From Peribolospora baueri (Eukaryota; Basidiomycota; Peribolosporomycetes; Peribolosporales; Peribolosporaceae), in assembly GCA_029717555.1 (NCBI GenBank), contig JAMDHS010000065.1, positions 1 to 64,000 on the forward strand: a stretch of DNA of 64,000 nt, in the 5' to 3' direction. Positions 34,701 to 46,075 of this stretch are shown here, piece after piece. Within the stretch, counting starts at the first letter, position 1. The number at the start of each line of letters is the position of its first letter. The position numbers were made by a program, and so were the translations under genes. Below the pieces are notes generated by a model. It was not told where the DNA came from and did no database searches. It worked only from the letters and a program-made list of their open reading frames with translations.

Positions 34701-37316
34701 TCAGCTCCACCCATCGATGCTGCCGAACGTCCTATGCTCGAGAAGCCTACACCCGTTCCCTCTTCCCTCCGTCTCCCTGCGCTCCCCTCCCGTACCCGCT
34801 CCTCCTCTCCCGTCTCCATCCTTAGTGGCACCGGCCGACTTGGAGGCTCGTACGGAAGAAGGCGCGTTCCCGTCTTTGTCTCTTGCCCTTCCCTTGCCCT
34901 TCAAGTCCCGCTCCGTCCGCTCCTTCTCGCCAAACTCGTCTTTCTCCTCCGTCATCCCCCGTGACGGGGACAAAGGCGCGGACTTGTTGTCGTCATCGAG
35001 CGAGATCAGGTACCACCCACCCGATGACGTGAGGGCGACGAGCCTGTACTCCGACCGTCCCTCCACCTCCTCACCTCGTCCCTCTTCCTCCCATTTGACC
35101 GTTCCCTTCTCGTCGGCCTTCCTTCCGTCTCCGGCCGCAACCCAAGCGATCACGGCCGCCTCTTCCTTCGCCACCTCCGCATTCGGCGCCATACCCCTCC
35201 TCAGCTCTTCCACTCGACCTCCTACGGCACCCAGCTTGGAGAAGTCAAAATCAAAGTTGGAGGTAAAGTGGGCGGGCGAGAGACGGGAGCGGTGAGTGTG
35301 GTCCGTGCTAGATTGGCGCTCCTCGCCCCCTTGCCCCGTGCCCATACCCTCGCTGGTGAGAGTCGCTGCGGCGGGAGAAGCAGAAGCAGAAGAAGGTCGT
35401 GTGGAGGAGGGGAAGACCTGAAGAGGTAGGCGAAATTGAGCATAAGACCATTCCGAGTGGAAGTAGCGTGGTAAGGGGACAGGGAGGTAGGGGGTTAGAC
35501 GGTGGAGGGGCGATTGGAGGTTGCTGTGTGGGAGAGACAGATAAGCGAAAGGTGGAATACGATGATCGATGAGCAAGTGTCCTTACGATGAACGAAGACG
35601 TGTCTGTGAGCCAAAACCCACCTCGATCCTTTTCGGCCATCCTCCTCCTTTCGCCCTCCGCCCTTCTCTTTCCCCTCTCCCTTCCCGGTGCTACTGCCAG
35701 TATCACCTCGATTCCCTCCCTCTGCCGACCCTCCGAGGCCCCAGATGTGCACCGTGCCCTTGTCCGAGCAAGCCGCGATCCTCTCGCCGTCCTGACAGAA
35801 GCTTACGCTAAGAATGCTCGCCGAGTCTGTCCCCCTACGCAGCTCCTTGCGCAGCACCGCCGGAGGCGCGGAAATCGTGTACGAGGATCGATGAGAAGGC
35901 TTCGATGCTGCCTTGGAAGAGGACGGGGAAGGAGGTATAACCACTCCGGTTGCCCAGACACGAAGGAGGGTGCCTTTCTTGGAAGCTGTGGCGAGGAGCG
36001 TTCCGGCGTCATTGAGGGTGATCGAGGACAGTGGAGAGGAGTGAGCGACGATGATAGATACCACCGGGTGGGCTAGCACTAGAGTCATTGTTGGTGTTAG
36101 GCCAGAGGGAGATGCGACGTCGTCTTGCGCGGAGCCGGGGGGACTTAGAGGCAGGCGGACTAGTTGGACATGACCTTGTTGTCGGCCTGGGAGCGCGAGG
36201 AGAGCGATCTGAGGGTGCTGCGTGTAACTGAGCGCAACTAGACCTAGATGCGTTCCCGGTCGATAGAGCATAAACGAGAAATCATTGGTTAAGAGCACCA
36301 CGGGGATCGACTGCGAGATAGATGCAAGAATGCGAAGATGGCCGTTGCCACTTACCTGCATCGTTGTCCACCGTCTCGTACACCACGCGTCTGACAATTT
36401 CTATCCTCACACCCGTCCTCGCGGACCTACCGGTGCTCCTCTTCCCTCTTCCCTTGCCCTTCGCCCCAGGCGCTCCTCCGCTTCCCGACGTCGTCGCACC
36501 CTCATCGAGGCGCTCGACCATCTCAAACACGCTGACACGACTTCTCGTCGCCACGGCAAGAAGCACATTGCCGGGGTGACGCTTTGTCCTCGTTCTCCTT
36601 GGCCGCTGAGCCGTCGAAACGGATTGAGTTGTGTCCACGCCCGTGCCGGAGACGGCTGATGCTTGTCGATGAGCAGTGATATCAGGTCCATGGGGGATAG
36701 AAGGCGGAAGCGGAGGAGGTAAAGGCAAAGGAAAACGTCTAACTGCCAGACCTCTGACGGTCTCTCCAAACTCTAGGGATGCCACTTCTTTTCCTTTCCC
36801 CTTCTTTGGTGTCCTCTCTCGCTCCTCGCCCTCAGCCGCGGCATCGGACAGAGCGCCTTCATCTCCAAGCGCAGCAGAAGGAGACGAAGGTGCGCCGAGA
36901 CTTTCGTCCCATATGATAACCTTGTTCGGAGCGTACCGGGGCACCCGGCCGCCTCCGACGAGGAAGAGCAGGTTGGAGCGGTGGAGGGGCACGCATAGGT
37001 GTAGGCCGCCTTGCTCTTCGGAAAAGTCTGTCGAGACGCGTTGGATGCGCCGTGCGGTGGTCAACAGTGGGCAGAGATAGACGAGCGGATGGCAGGCATC
37101 AGCAACGCATGCCTCATATGGGGGGACGATACAATGGCGAAAGAGAGATGAAAACGCACCGACGCGCCTGAGTATCGTAAGCGGGTTGGTCCGGCCGACC
37201 AGCCAGCCGGTCGGAGTGGCGCAGGCGAACAGGTCACGCTCGGGCTGGTTGAAGGAAGCGTTGGAGAAGAGAGCCGAAGGACGGTCTGTGGTGAGGGTGT
37301 GTCGGGGGAGGTTCAT
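34701..37316 (-). CDS. HSV2: PROPPIN beta-propeller protein (Hsv2/WIPI, Atg18 family)
   Basis: A PI3P-binding WD-repeat protein acting in autophagy and endosomal membrane events. Start MNLPRHTLTTDRPSALFSNA; an early blade with LFACATPTGWLVGRTNPL; the signature LCVPLHRSNLLFLVGGGRVP and YAPNKVIIWDESLG; then VYETVDNDAVDPRGLVALSY and LLALPGRQQGHVQLVRLPL. The diagnostic part is SSITLNDAGTLLATASKKGT followed by LRKELRRGTDSASILSVSF, where LRRG is the phosphoinositide-binding motif. A late blade has YFHSEWSYAQFRLPLQ and ends GSIDGWS. Several loops are expanded with Lys/Gly/Glu-rich sequence. A 12-nt exon (36310-36299) with a weak GTGCTC donor is needed to join VDPRG to LVALSY. Splice joins in the last third are approximate. 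Confidence 0.85.
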
Positions 37317-37588
37317 CGGACCACGGGGAGGAAGAGAGGGGAGGGGAGGAAGGTGGAAGTGAACTCCTATTGCGTCGAAGTTTAAGCGCGCCGGCTTGGC
37401 TCTTATCGACCCCAGGTAGTTATCCACTACCACGTGGTCGACACGTGGGCGGCACCGCGGCAATGACCATCAGCACTACGATAAATGAAACGACAGACCG
37501 GGAGGACGACCTCCTGAAAGCGTCTTAGCAGTCTCAGAACACTTTTATTCTCCACGACATCCCTATGGAAGAAACAACGGTCTACCGC

Positions 37589-39889
37589 CTACCCCGGCGG
37601 GCTTGGAAGCAAGCCTTTAGTCCTGACGACCCGTCTCAAGCCCTCTCCTTCCGTCTCTCCCTTCCACCCCGCCTCTGAGCGCAGAAACGTCTCCGACCGC
37701 GCTCGGGCCCACCGTGGACTGAGCAAAAAAGGAGAGGCAGAGGCAAAAGACGAGGTGCGTGTTGGAAGTGACTGCGGAAGGAGGATGGAGGGAATCCAAC
37801 GCTCTTGTGCCAGTAGACAAGCCGTTTCCGACTCAGGTTGATAGGGACTAGCGAGCGCGATGTCCATGAGCATCGTGCGTTCGAACCAGCCCGCCGAAGT
37901 CTCCATTCCTTCTTCTCCCTTCGCCTTTCCTATTTCCGCCGTTCGCCCTGGCCCATCCGTCTCAGCCTCCCAATCGTCCACCACTCGCTCCGCCACTTTG
38001 GCCTTTCCCTTCCCGTTCACTTCCTTCCCATTCAGCAGCTCGGACTCCCTCTCCGGCAATACGTCCGGCAGAGGTAAAGTGACGTAGCCCTTCCGTACGG
38101 CATCGAGTACGCCTAGTCGCAGCGTCGGAAGAGCGAGGTGGAGGAGAACGAGCTGTGCCGCCGATGCCACGCCCGTGTTCGCGGCCGTCGACGCCGGCGC
38201 CGAGGCCTTCTTGGGCGTCCCTCGTCCTTCTAGAGAGCTTGCTCCAAGTTTTAATCGTTCGAGTTGATGTGATAAACTTCCTTCTCCTTCTCCGCCCAAT
38301 CTTTCCGTCTCCGATATGGAAAGGGAAAGCGACGGCGATAACAGCCGTCGAAAGGCGACCCAGTTGTTCGTTCGAATGGCGTCGAACGTCCGATCGGCCA
38401 GACGAATATAAGGATGGCCCGCGTCCACTGTACTCGTTCCCATCCCGTCCGTCGGCCGCCTTTTCCCCTCCGCTACCGTACCCTCTCCATCGCCAGAGTG
38501 CCGTGAGAACTCCGCCGAATCGCTCCGACTCCGATGACACCGACGTTCTGTCAACCTGACCCGCAAATCGCGATATCCTTGGATGTCGCGGTAATGGCAG
38601 AGTTGATGCAAGAGATAGAGGGAGACGAAGTGCACCCTCCGATCGTCATCTACCTCCGCCTCCATTTCCTTCGCAGAGACTATTCCATTTTCGCCCGGAA
38701 TTTGGTCGTCGGCGCCAGCTTTGAGGGGCGAGGCGCGGACGAGACGAGGGTAGAGGTCGTGGACGAGGACGGGGAGACAGGAGGAGAGCTGAGCATGGTT
38801 GAGAGCGAGAATAGAAAGAGCCGCGGAAGTTTCGTAGACTGTTCGATAGGCGGGAGAAAGGTAGGGTTTGGAGCCGATTCAACACTTTCCCTCCCAATGC
38901 TGGGGAGAGCCGACCAAGACCTATCGGAGAGGCATCGCTCACCCTCAACCGCAAATCCATCCATCCTCCCAGAGCTGACGCAGCCCTCCCTGAGCTTCCT
39001 CAGCACCAAGAGGATCTGATCAAGCGCTTGGCGCTGCTTCAGAGCAGCTTCGTTCAACACCTTGTACGATTTGCAGGAGAATGTGGAAGAGGAAGGCCTG
39101 GAAGGATCGGGGAAATGGCCGAAAAAGTGGGGTGGGAGTGCGCCGAGGGGATTTGGGTACTGGGAGGCGAAGACGGCCAGCTGCGGGTGGCATCGCATGG
39201 ATCAGATCTCCGGATAAAAAGATCGAAGCTGCGCAAGTATATAAGAATTGGAAAGCGCGAATCGCTCGCTCCACTCACCTTGTTCTGGATGTACTCTCGG
39301 AACTTATCCTGCGTCGCAAAGTCTCGGAGTCTACTCAAACATGAGCGCTGGTGAGGGACCACGATAAACAACTTGAAATCGAACAGGCAATGAAATCCAA
39401 AAAAATCGCTCACCCATCTCCCACGCCATCTAGGCCCCTGCTCGGACTAGCCAACAGCTCCATCTCGTCTAGCTCTCTCATCTTGGCTGCCGCCCTCCGT
39501 CCTTCCGCCAAAAAGGGTGGATCGGGCGCCTGAGACGCAAACGACGCGCCGGCCGCATCGGCACTGTCGAATCGAATGGAAGGAGGGGGGCCGGGGATGT
39601 GTGTAAGCGGAGAAGCATGCCGGCTATCAGAAAGTGGCGGCGCGTCCGCTAACGACGACGAACGGCCAGCGGTGTGCGCAGTCGGTGTCGATGACGGGGA
39701 CGCGGCTGGACGGGGTCGAGTCCTCCACGCTGGCGAGGACGAGGCGGAGGAAGAGGAAGCACGAGCGCTTGCTGCGCCAGCGGGCGCCCAGCGCGAAGAG
39801 AAGGAGGAGCGGTCGTCGGTCATCGTCGTCGTCGTCTTCGTCGTCCTCACCGTCGTCGTCCATGAACACGCACCCGATGATCGAGGCAT
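37589..39889 (-). CDS. Uncharacterised protein, possible SAC3/PCI-like helical domain
   Basis: Several exons. The N-terminus (MPRSSGACSWTTTV) is Ser/Thr-rich and disordered. It is followed by KMRELDEMELLASPSRGLDG, then LRDFATQDKFREYIQNK, LAVFASQYPNPLGALPPHFF, and the helix SYKVLNEAALKQRQALDQIL. The C-terminal exon (about 38665-37589) holds HFVSLYLLHQLCHYRDIQGY, ADRTFDAIRTNNWVAFRRLL, LPTLRLGVLDAVRKGYVTLP and ACLLAQERWIPSILL. That order and spacing loosely resembles the SAC3/GANP C-terminal helices, which contain a similar ...NNF..FF.L...R..AL.A...Y... pattern, but the CPDMCP-type N-terminal SAC3 motif was not found. The function is therefore unassigned. The gene lies upstream of HSV2 on the same strand. 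Confidence 0.5.
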
Positions 39890-40235
39890 GCGTATGCCGC
39901 AGTCGAGCTGACTATCTCCCCCGATAGTTCGCTGAGCCCATCTTACAAGTGCTTTCTTTCCTATCCTTTCCCTCTCATCTTCGGCGGAGAAGAAGGGTCA
40001 TGTTTTGATCAGCCTATCAGACACCGACCGGTGTGCATCGCTCAGGGCATCAGCGGTTAGCTACGAGGTGCAGCGTGAGACGAGCTAGATTCAGGACTGT
40101 TCGATTGAGTTATCTGTTACTACACCTCGCTAAGGAAATGCAAGACCTCGGCGCATGGCTTGGACTCCCACCCAATGCTGGTGACCGCGCGGGCCGCTCC
40201 AACCAAACCGGACCAACCACCATCGCCTCGGCAGT
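39890..40235. other. Intergenic, no gene seen
   Basis: A spacer between two minus-strand genes, containing the promoter of the gene at 37.6-39.9 kb and the 3' end of the gene at 40.2-42.1 kb. No repeats or RNA genes were seen. Confidence 0.4.
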
Positions 40236-42087
40236 TCACCACCTCGACTCCACCGGCCCTCCTCCCCCTCCATCCAACCCTCTCCTCTCCCTCTCCCAAT
40301 TCCTTTCAAACTCCTCCCTCGCACGTCGTTCATCCGCATCCGTCCCCTTGCCGAACGTCGGGTCTGCTAGTCCAGCCCCTTCTCCAGGACCGGCTGCTGG
40401 ACCGAGCCCGCTAGAGAACCGGGGGTCCGATGCCCCCTCTCCCGGTCGTTGCTGCCCCTGCAGGTGGGGCGGTACGGCGCCCCGACGAAGACTCTCCTCA
40501 TGATGTGCCTTGGCCTCATGTTGCCGGATCATCTCCCATCGACTCGCCTGGGCCGTGCGGTCCCCTCTCAGCTGCGCCCACCTGCTCTGTTGCGGTTGTG
40601 GCTGTTGTTCACCTTCCCCTTGTCGATCCGGCGCCGTACCAACTCCTCTTTCCCCGTTCGCGTTCGCGTTCACGGACACGTCGGACCACCCCCCAGGATC
40701 GGAGGAGGTTCCATATGGGTCCGCTGAAGTGGGGACCGGACTGTCGTTATAGGACGTCGAGGCTGACTGACGGGAAGAGGGAAGGGAGGGATAGGAAGAG
40801 CCGTAGGGAGTTCGACGACCTGGAGATTTGGGGTAGGTGGGCGCGGAGAAAAAAAAAATCCAAGCATGGCTCAGTTGGACAGACGGCCCGGAGGAAAAGA
40901 AGTGGATATCGTTGCCACTCACTCCCTTCCCTTCCATACTGCTTCTGCAGCTCTCGCTCATGATCAAACTGGGAGGCCAACCTGGAGTTCTCGCCGTCCT
41001 CGTCCTCGCGTATCCTCGCCTCGGCCCATCTCCTCCCCTCCTCCAACGGGCCATCCCTCCTCATATTCTCCTCCTCACTCATCCCTGGCAAAGGCCTACC
41101 GGGGCCCGCGCCGGGTCTTCTTGCGTTAGCCTCGTCCACGGCGTCCCTGAGGATGCCGGCGAAATGCCGAGGGTCCTCCACGCGCCGGATAGCGGGGCTG
41201 GAGATGAAGAGTGCAAAGGGCATCGCTATGGCTGAGCCTAAGATGGCGCCAAAGAAGGCGACTCCCACCGTTTTGCCCAAGGTGGGGGAGGTGCTGCGAC
41301 GCTTGTAGATCGTCGCGCTGACGAGACTGCCGAGCACATAGCCGACCTGGTAGGAAAACAGAGGCGAGAGGAAAAAAAAAGAAACGGAGGGTGGAGATGA
41401 GAGGAGAGAAGAACGACGGCGGAACGAAAAAGGTAGACAGACGGACGACCGCTCGCTCACCAACTTGGACCTATCCATGTTCCTCCTGAGATCACTGAGG
41501 GCTTCGACTACGATGCGTTTACGTTGATGCCGCCACGACGTGTCCGAAAGTCAAGTAGGTAGGTGGAATGGAAGCCACGCACGTCAGTTCGACCCGTCTC
41601 CTGCAAACCTGGGCGGCGAGGCGAGCGAGCGCGGCGTGCGTATGGTAGACGTATAGCCGGCGCGGGAGCGCGCCAAATCCAAGCGTCCGTGCACACCTTT
41701 TCCAACCGCTTGGGGACTCACGACTCACTCACCCTCCAGTCTGGTCAGCTCTCCTTCTCTGATCTTCCTCTCCAGCACTTTCCCCGCCGGTCCGACCGCA
41801 GGCACCTTCTCCCGCCCGACATCACCCGAGACGAACGGGGACGCGAACGCATTCCGCAAGGTTTCGCTAGGGTCGAACGACTTTGGGCCCCCGGAGGGGG
41901 AGGAAGAGGGGAAAGATAGAGGAAGGGCGAGGTGCGGGGTTCGATCGGACGTTGGAGGTCGGCGGTGGACGTTGAAAGACGGCGGCGGGTGGAACGAGGG
42001 CGAAGAGAGGAGGAGCGATGCGGCGGAGAGACGGGGGAAGGAGGAGGAGGGATGGTCGGCAAATGCCGCCGACCCGACGATCGTCAT
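40236..42087 (-). CDS. Uncharacterised membrane-anchored protein
   Basis: Starts at MTIVGSAAFADHPSSS (ATG 42085-42087) with a Ser/Pro-rich leader. A short exon with EALSDLRRNMDRSKL leads into the conserved-looking core VGYVLGSLVSATIYKRRS and VGVAFFGAILGSAIAMPFAL. The core comprises one weak and one strong hydrophobic helix. It is followed by a charged, Pro/Gly/Glu-rich tail (RELQKQYGREGSEWQR, QASRWEMIRQHEAKAHHEES) ending GPVESRW. I do not recognise the family. The leader is Arg/Ser/Pro-rich with few acids, so mitochondrial targeting is possible but unproven. Confidence 0.6.
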
Positions 42088-42417
42088 CTTGGGCTTACAC
42101 CGGGCCGCTCTCTGCAAGACGCAGTCGGTCGTCGTCGTCGTCGTCGTCTCCCGCCGATCAAGAGTCTTTCTTTTGGTCTGCGAACGAGGAAAAAGCCGAG
42201 GCAACGTGGAAGACCATCTTCTTCCCAACGGCCCGGTCGGGTATATGAGACGATCACGGCTGCCGCAGCCGTCGGATACAATACGTCTCGCTCGAGGCGC
42301 GTCGATTCGTCATGTTTCGGATGGGATGTCATTTCATTTTAGTCGACACGACCTACGACCGACGTCCGCCCGCTCCGTCGGTCCTTGGTTGGCTCGCCAG
42401 CCACGAATAAAATACTA

Positions 42418-44670
42418 CTACGTCGAATCACCACCACTGCCGTAGATGGGGATTCCCCAGGCCTGTTTCTCCTCCTCTACCGAGATGGGCACGTCCCACT
42501 CCCTCTTAAGCACCTCGAGCAAGCCATCCAGAGCGCTATCGGCGAACAACGTCGGCTTGCAGTCGTCCGGAAGGGGTTCGCCGCGGTAGACTCCCGTTCG
42601 GACCAGGACCGAACTCCAGCCCTGATTGTTGGGGCCTGAGCATGGAAGGAAGCGGAAAAACGACGAGGGTGGGAAGAAGATCGGGCACTGAGTGAGCTTT
42701 AAAACGCACGGAAAAGAGGGGAGAGGCAGCGGAGACGGTTTGCGGCGCCTCTGGGGTGTTCCCACCTCGAATATCTGCGGCACAGAATGATAGGGAGCGA
42801 ACGAGCGCTTGAGAACGAAGACTGTCCAGGGAACAGACGAGCCAGCTCACAAAGCCGGCGAAGAAAGGACGACGCGTAGAGTCGGTCGCGGACCGCTCAC
42901 CGGAATAGGGATTATCTCCAAACATCCAGCAAGCAGGCTCTGCCCTACCCCTCGACCGGAGCATCGGGTCCACCTCGAGCGCGAGGTCCTCCAACACGCC
43001 TTGGGCCCAGTCGAAGGTGACCTTTGTGGGTTTTCCCCACGAGGTCGACTCCAGCGGACGCCCCGCCACTGCCTGGATTCGGTGTAGAAACGACGAAAGG
43101 GAGAAGGAGCTTTGTCGGTAGACGGATCCATCACACCCAACAGGGATTAGAACGAAAGGCTAACCCTGTACACGTTTTCGAGGGAATGCTTAAACGCTCC
43201 TTGAGCGAGGCGGGGGTAGGGGTAGTCGGTGCCCCATACTGCGCGTAAGGTGAGACAGGGGGGAATCACGAAGGCAACGAGCCATCGATCAGAGAGAGAG
43301 AGAGGGAGAAAACGTCGGCGCGGTGGCCAGGTGCTCACCGAGGTCGGGGTTGGAGAAGTAGACCGGCACCTGCGGGCCCTCGGAGAGGGCTTTGCCGTGC
43401 TTGGAGGTGCCGAGGACGCCGTCCGGGGCGTTGAGTATGTCGTTCATGATCTGTGTGGGTAGCGTGGGGCGAGTGGGAAGAGGAAGCCGGTGCGGAGAGA
43501 CGGGCTCGAGGAGGTGGTTAGCAGTTGGCGTGGAAAGGTAGTAGTGGGAAGAAAGGACGAGGGAGGAAGGGCATATTCTCCCTGCCCCTGCCCACTCGTC
43601 GAACGCGCTCAACTTGGACGTCTCGACCCCAATCGCGCGAGTCATGGAACATCATCATCGCCCGGAAATGCACTTTGGAGAAGTCGACTGGCTGTCGTCA
43701 GGCGTTCAGGACGAGAGCAAAGAGGGCGTTGGTTCGAATGCGAGCGGGACAACTTGAGGCCGAGCTGAGCTCGTCTGCATCTGCGCCTGCGTCTGCGTCT
43801 CTCTCTCTGTCTCTCTCTCTACTCGAGCACCGTATCGGCGTCGCTCGTGACCCACCTTGGCATGCTGCCGCTGTGCGTCGGTGAGCTTCGAGTAAGGCCA
43901 GATGGACTCGTTCCACGCCTTGACGTCGATAGGATGGTGTATCTGCTTGAAGCCGTAGCTGGTGGGGTCAAACAGGCAGGCGAGATAGGGGCGGAAATAA
44001 TTGAAAAAAGATAAATCTAAAAAAATAAAAAATAAAAAAATAAAAAAAATGGAGAGGTGGTATATGTCGCCGACTCCTCACTTGAAAGCGGCATCCTTGG
44101 CCTTGCCGTCCTCTGTGCCTCCGACGAGGAGGACGGGCTGGTCTGCGAGCTGAGGCACGAGCGTCTTGGCGACGGTGTGAGAGAGGATGACTTGCTTAGG
44201 CGTTATCTGGCCGAGGCGGAGAGAGAGAGAGAGCGGACAGAGAGCGGACATGAGCTACGCTGCTTCTCGATCGATCGGCAAGGACCACGATCCGCCCGTG
44301 GTCCTAGTGGTGGTGTCGCGGGGGAAGGGTGGACTGGCCTCGATGCCAAAGTTCCTGCTCAGCTTGCTCGCGTGGTCCTCCTCCTTGATGCCGCCTCCGT
44401 TGGTGATGAAGCAGTATGGGATGCGCTGGCCGCGCGGGTTGTCGCCTTCGAGAATCTGGATCACTCTCGGCGCTATGGGCAATACGTTCTCTCCATGTTT
44501 GAGCACGCCGTCCTGGCGGGGGGGGAGCGAGTGAATAGGAGCGTCGGCCGCACGGATGGATGGATGGACGGTCCTACCACGGGCGAGGACGGCGAGGACA
44601 GACTCACGACATCGAATGCAGCGGCCAGAGGCTTGCCTTCCATGTTCGACGTCTTACTCTCACGCGACAT
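42418..44670 (-). CDS. HAD-superfamily protein, CECR5/YKR070W type
   Basis: A haloacid dehalogenase-like hydrolase of subfamily IIA, in the mitochondrial CECR5/HDHD5 (yeast YKR070W) group; the substrate is unknown. KPLAAAFDV joins across an intron to DGVLKHGENVLPIAP, giving HAD motif I (DxDG). Then come IPYCFITNGGGIKEEDHASK (motif II T/N), VLLVGGTEDGKAKDAAFKYG, MMMFHDSRDWG, MNDILNAPDGVLGTSK, VYFSNPDLVWGTDYPYPRL, a proline-containing mid-domain, and the late motif IFGDNPYSDIRGA-like CWMFGDNPYS with NNQGWSSVLVRTGVYRGEPL. The end is IYGSGGDST. The ATG at 44668-44670 is the only in-frame ATG near motif I; an upstream exon with a targeting peptide is possible. One intron (near 43,975-44,050) is extremely A/T-rich. 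Confidence 0.85.
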
Positions 44671-46075
44671 GAGACTGCACCAGAGCTGTTCTGCTGGCTG
44701 TGGATCGGTTGCACTGCCGGCTCGCGGGGTCTTGGGGCCGTTCGGAGCTGTAGCTGTAGAGAGGAGGCGGTCCACGGGAGGCCAGCAAGGATGCGCCGTC
44801 CGTGCTGGTTGTTCTAAGGGCGGTCAGTATTGGTTGCCTTCCCACCGTCTCCTCCGTCCAAACATCCCAAGCCGGCGCAGTCGACGAAGCACGAGTCTGA
44901 CGCGGCTCAAGCGGCGGGCGTTAGTCAGAGACCGTTGGCGACGGTGACCGACGATCATCGCGTGCGCGTGCGCGGTCCAGGAGTTGTCCACGGAGCCTCG
45001 GCGCTCGCCGCTCGCAGTGCAGCGCAGAGCGGAAGGGTCGACGACCTTGCTTGCCCGGTCGTCCGTCCTGTCGAGCGCCCGACACATGACTCGACAGCGC
45101 ATGGGTGCAAGGCAGACTTGCGGGGCGTCTGTCTCCGGTTATCAGATAGCGGGCTGCACGCCGTACCGTGTACGGTGTACGGTGTTCCGACGGAACCACT
45201 CGCCGCCGGACTAAGCTAAGAGGAGTTGGGCCCTCGCACACGACACATAATGCTCTCGCTCTCGTCCTTGCTCTCGTCCTCGTCCCCGGACTGTCGGGGA
45301 CGTCTCCGTCGTACGAGCTGTGACTCGCGTTCACGTGTTCGGTGTTAACGCGAGGGAGGTCTCTCCGCTTTCTTTCCCTCCTCGGAGCAGGGCGAAAGGG
45401 ACCGTTTATATACACGAGACGTAGAGTAAACCAACGGGGTTCAACGAGAGACAGCCGCGGCGAATAGGTAGCCGTCGGGGTTAGGCGGGGATAGCACACA
45501 TGCCCCCAAAGCTGGCGTCACGGCGATCCGATCGGCGAGCGAAGTTGGAGCCGAGCCTCGGACGGACTGTGGGTGTTGGTCAGCTGTTGCCAAGAGCGGG
45601 AGAAGATGAAACTGATGTGACTGTGCTCGGCCGACCGATGGGATGGGCAACGAAGGCCGGCCGGCCGACTCCGGTGACTCGCAAAACGAAACAGGGCGGA
45701 GCGGAAGCGATCGCCTATGGGACATCTTGGTCGTCTTCTTCTCGTCTCCTCCTTCTTACTTCTTCTATCAGCTCTCTCTGTGTCTGTCTCTCGTCTCACC
45801 TGCTTGCTCTTGCCGTCCGGCTCGGACCTCGCTCGCAAAGCCACCGCTGCCTACTTATAAGCCCTTCCATCCTTGGTGGTGGTGCGCCTGGCCCCGCGGA
45901 CGGACAGACAGACAGGCAGACAGACACGCTCGCTTGCACTTACATAGGTGGACCGCGCTCCGAGAGAGAGGCAAACAGATCCTTCTTGCCCGTCTTCAGG
46001 TCCCCTCCGCTCGAACTCGGCTCGGCGATCTCCTCCTTCTCGCCCCTGCCCGCTAGCGCGCCTCGTCGCTTGGTC
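44671..46075. promoter_or_regulatory. Divergent promoter region of HAD and ABC transporter genes
   Basis: About 1.4 kb between divergent start codons. It may hold an upstream exon of the HAD gene (near 44,700-44,865). It has a short palindromic CCGTACCGTGTACGGTGTACGG patch near 45,163-45,184. A pyrimidine-rich tract follows at 45,720-45,800 and a GACAGACA repeat at 45,900-45,925. No separate gene is supported. Confidence 0.4.

Noticed and set aside
34382-34831. Minus-strand frame downstream of the PROPPIN stop
   Set aside because: No conserved segments; it includes the PROPPIN end in another frame and 3' flank.
43975-44052. Very A/T-rich stretch as a possible mobile insertion or origin
   Set aside because: It lies inside an intron of the HAD gene, reads as a long polypyrimidine tract on the coding strand, and has no ends or duplications.
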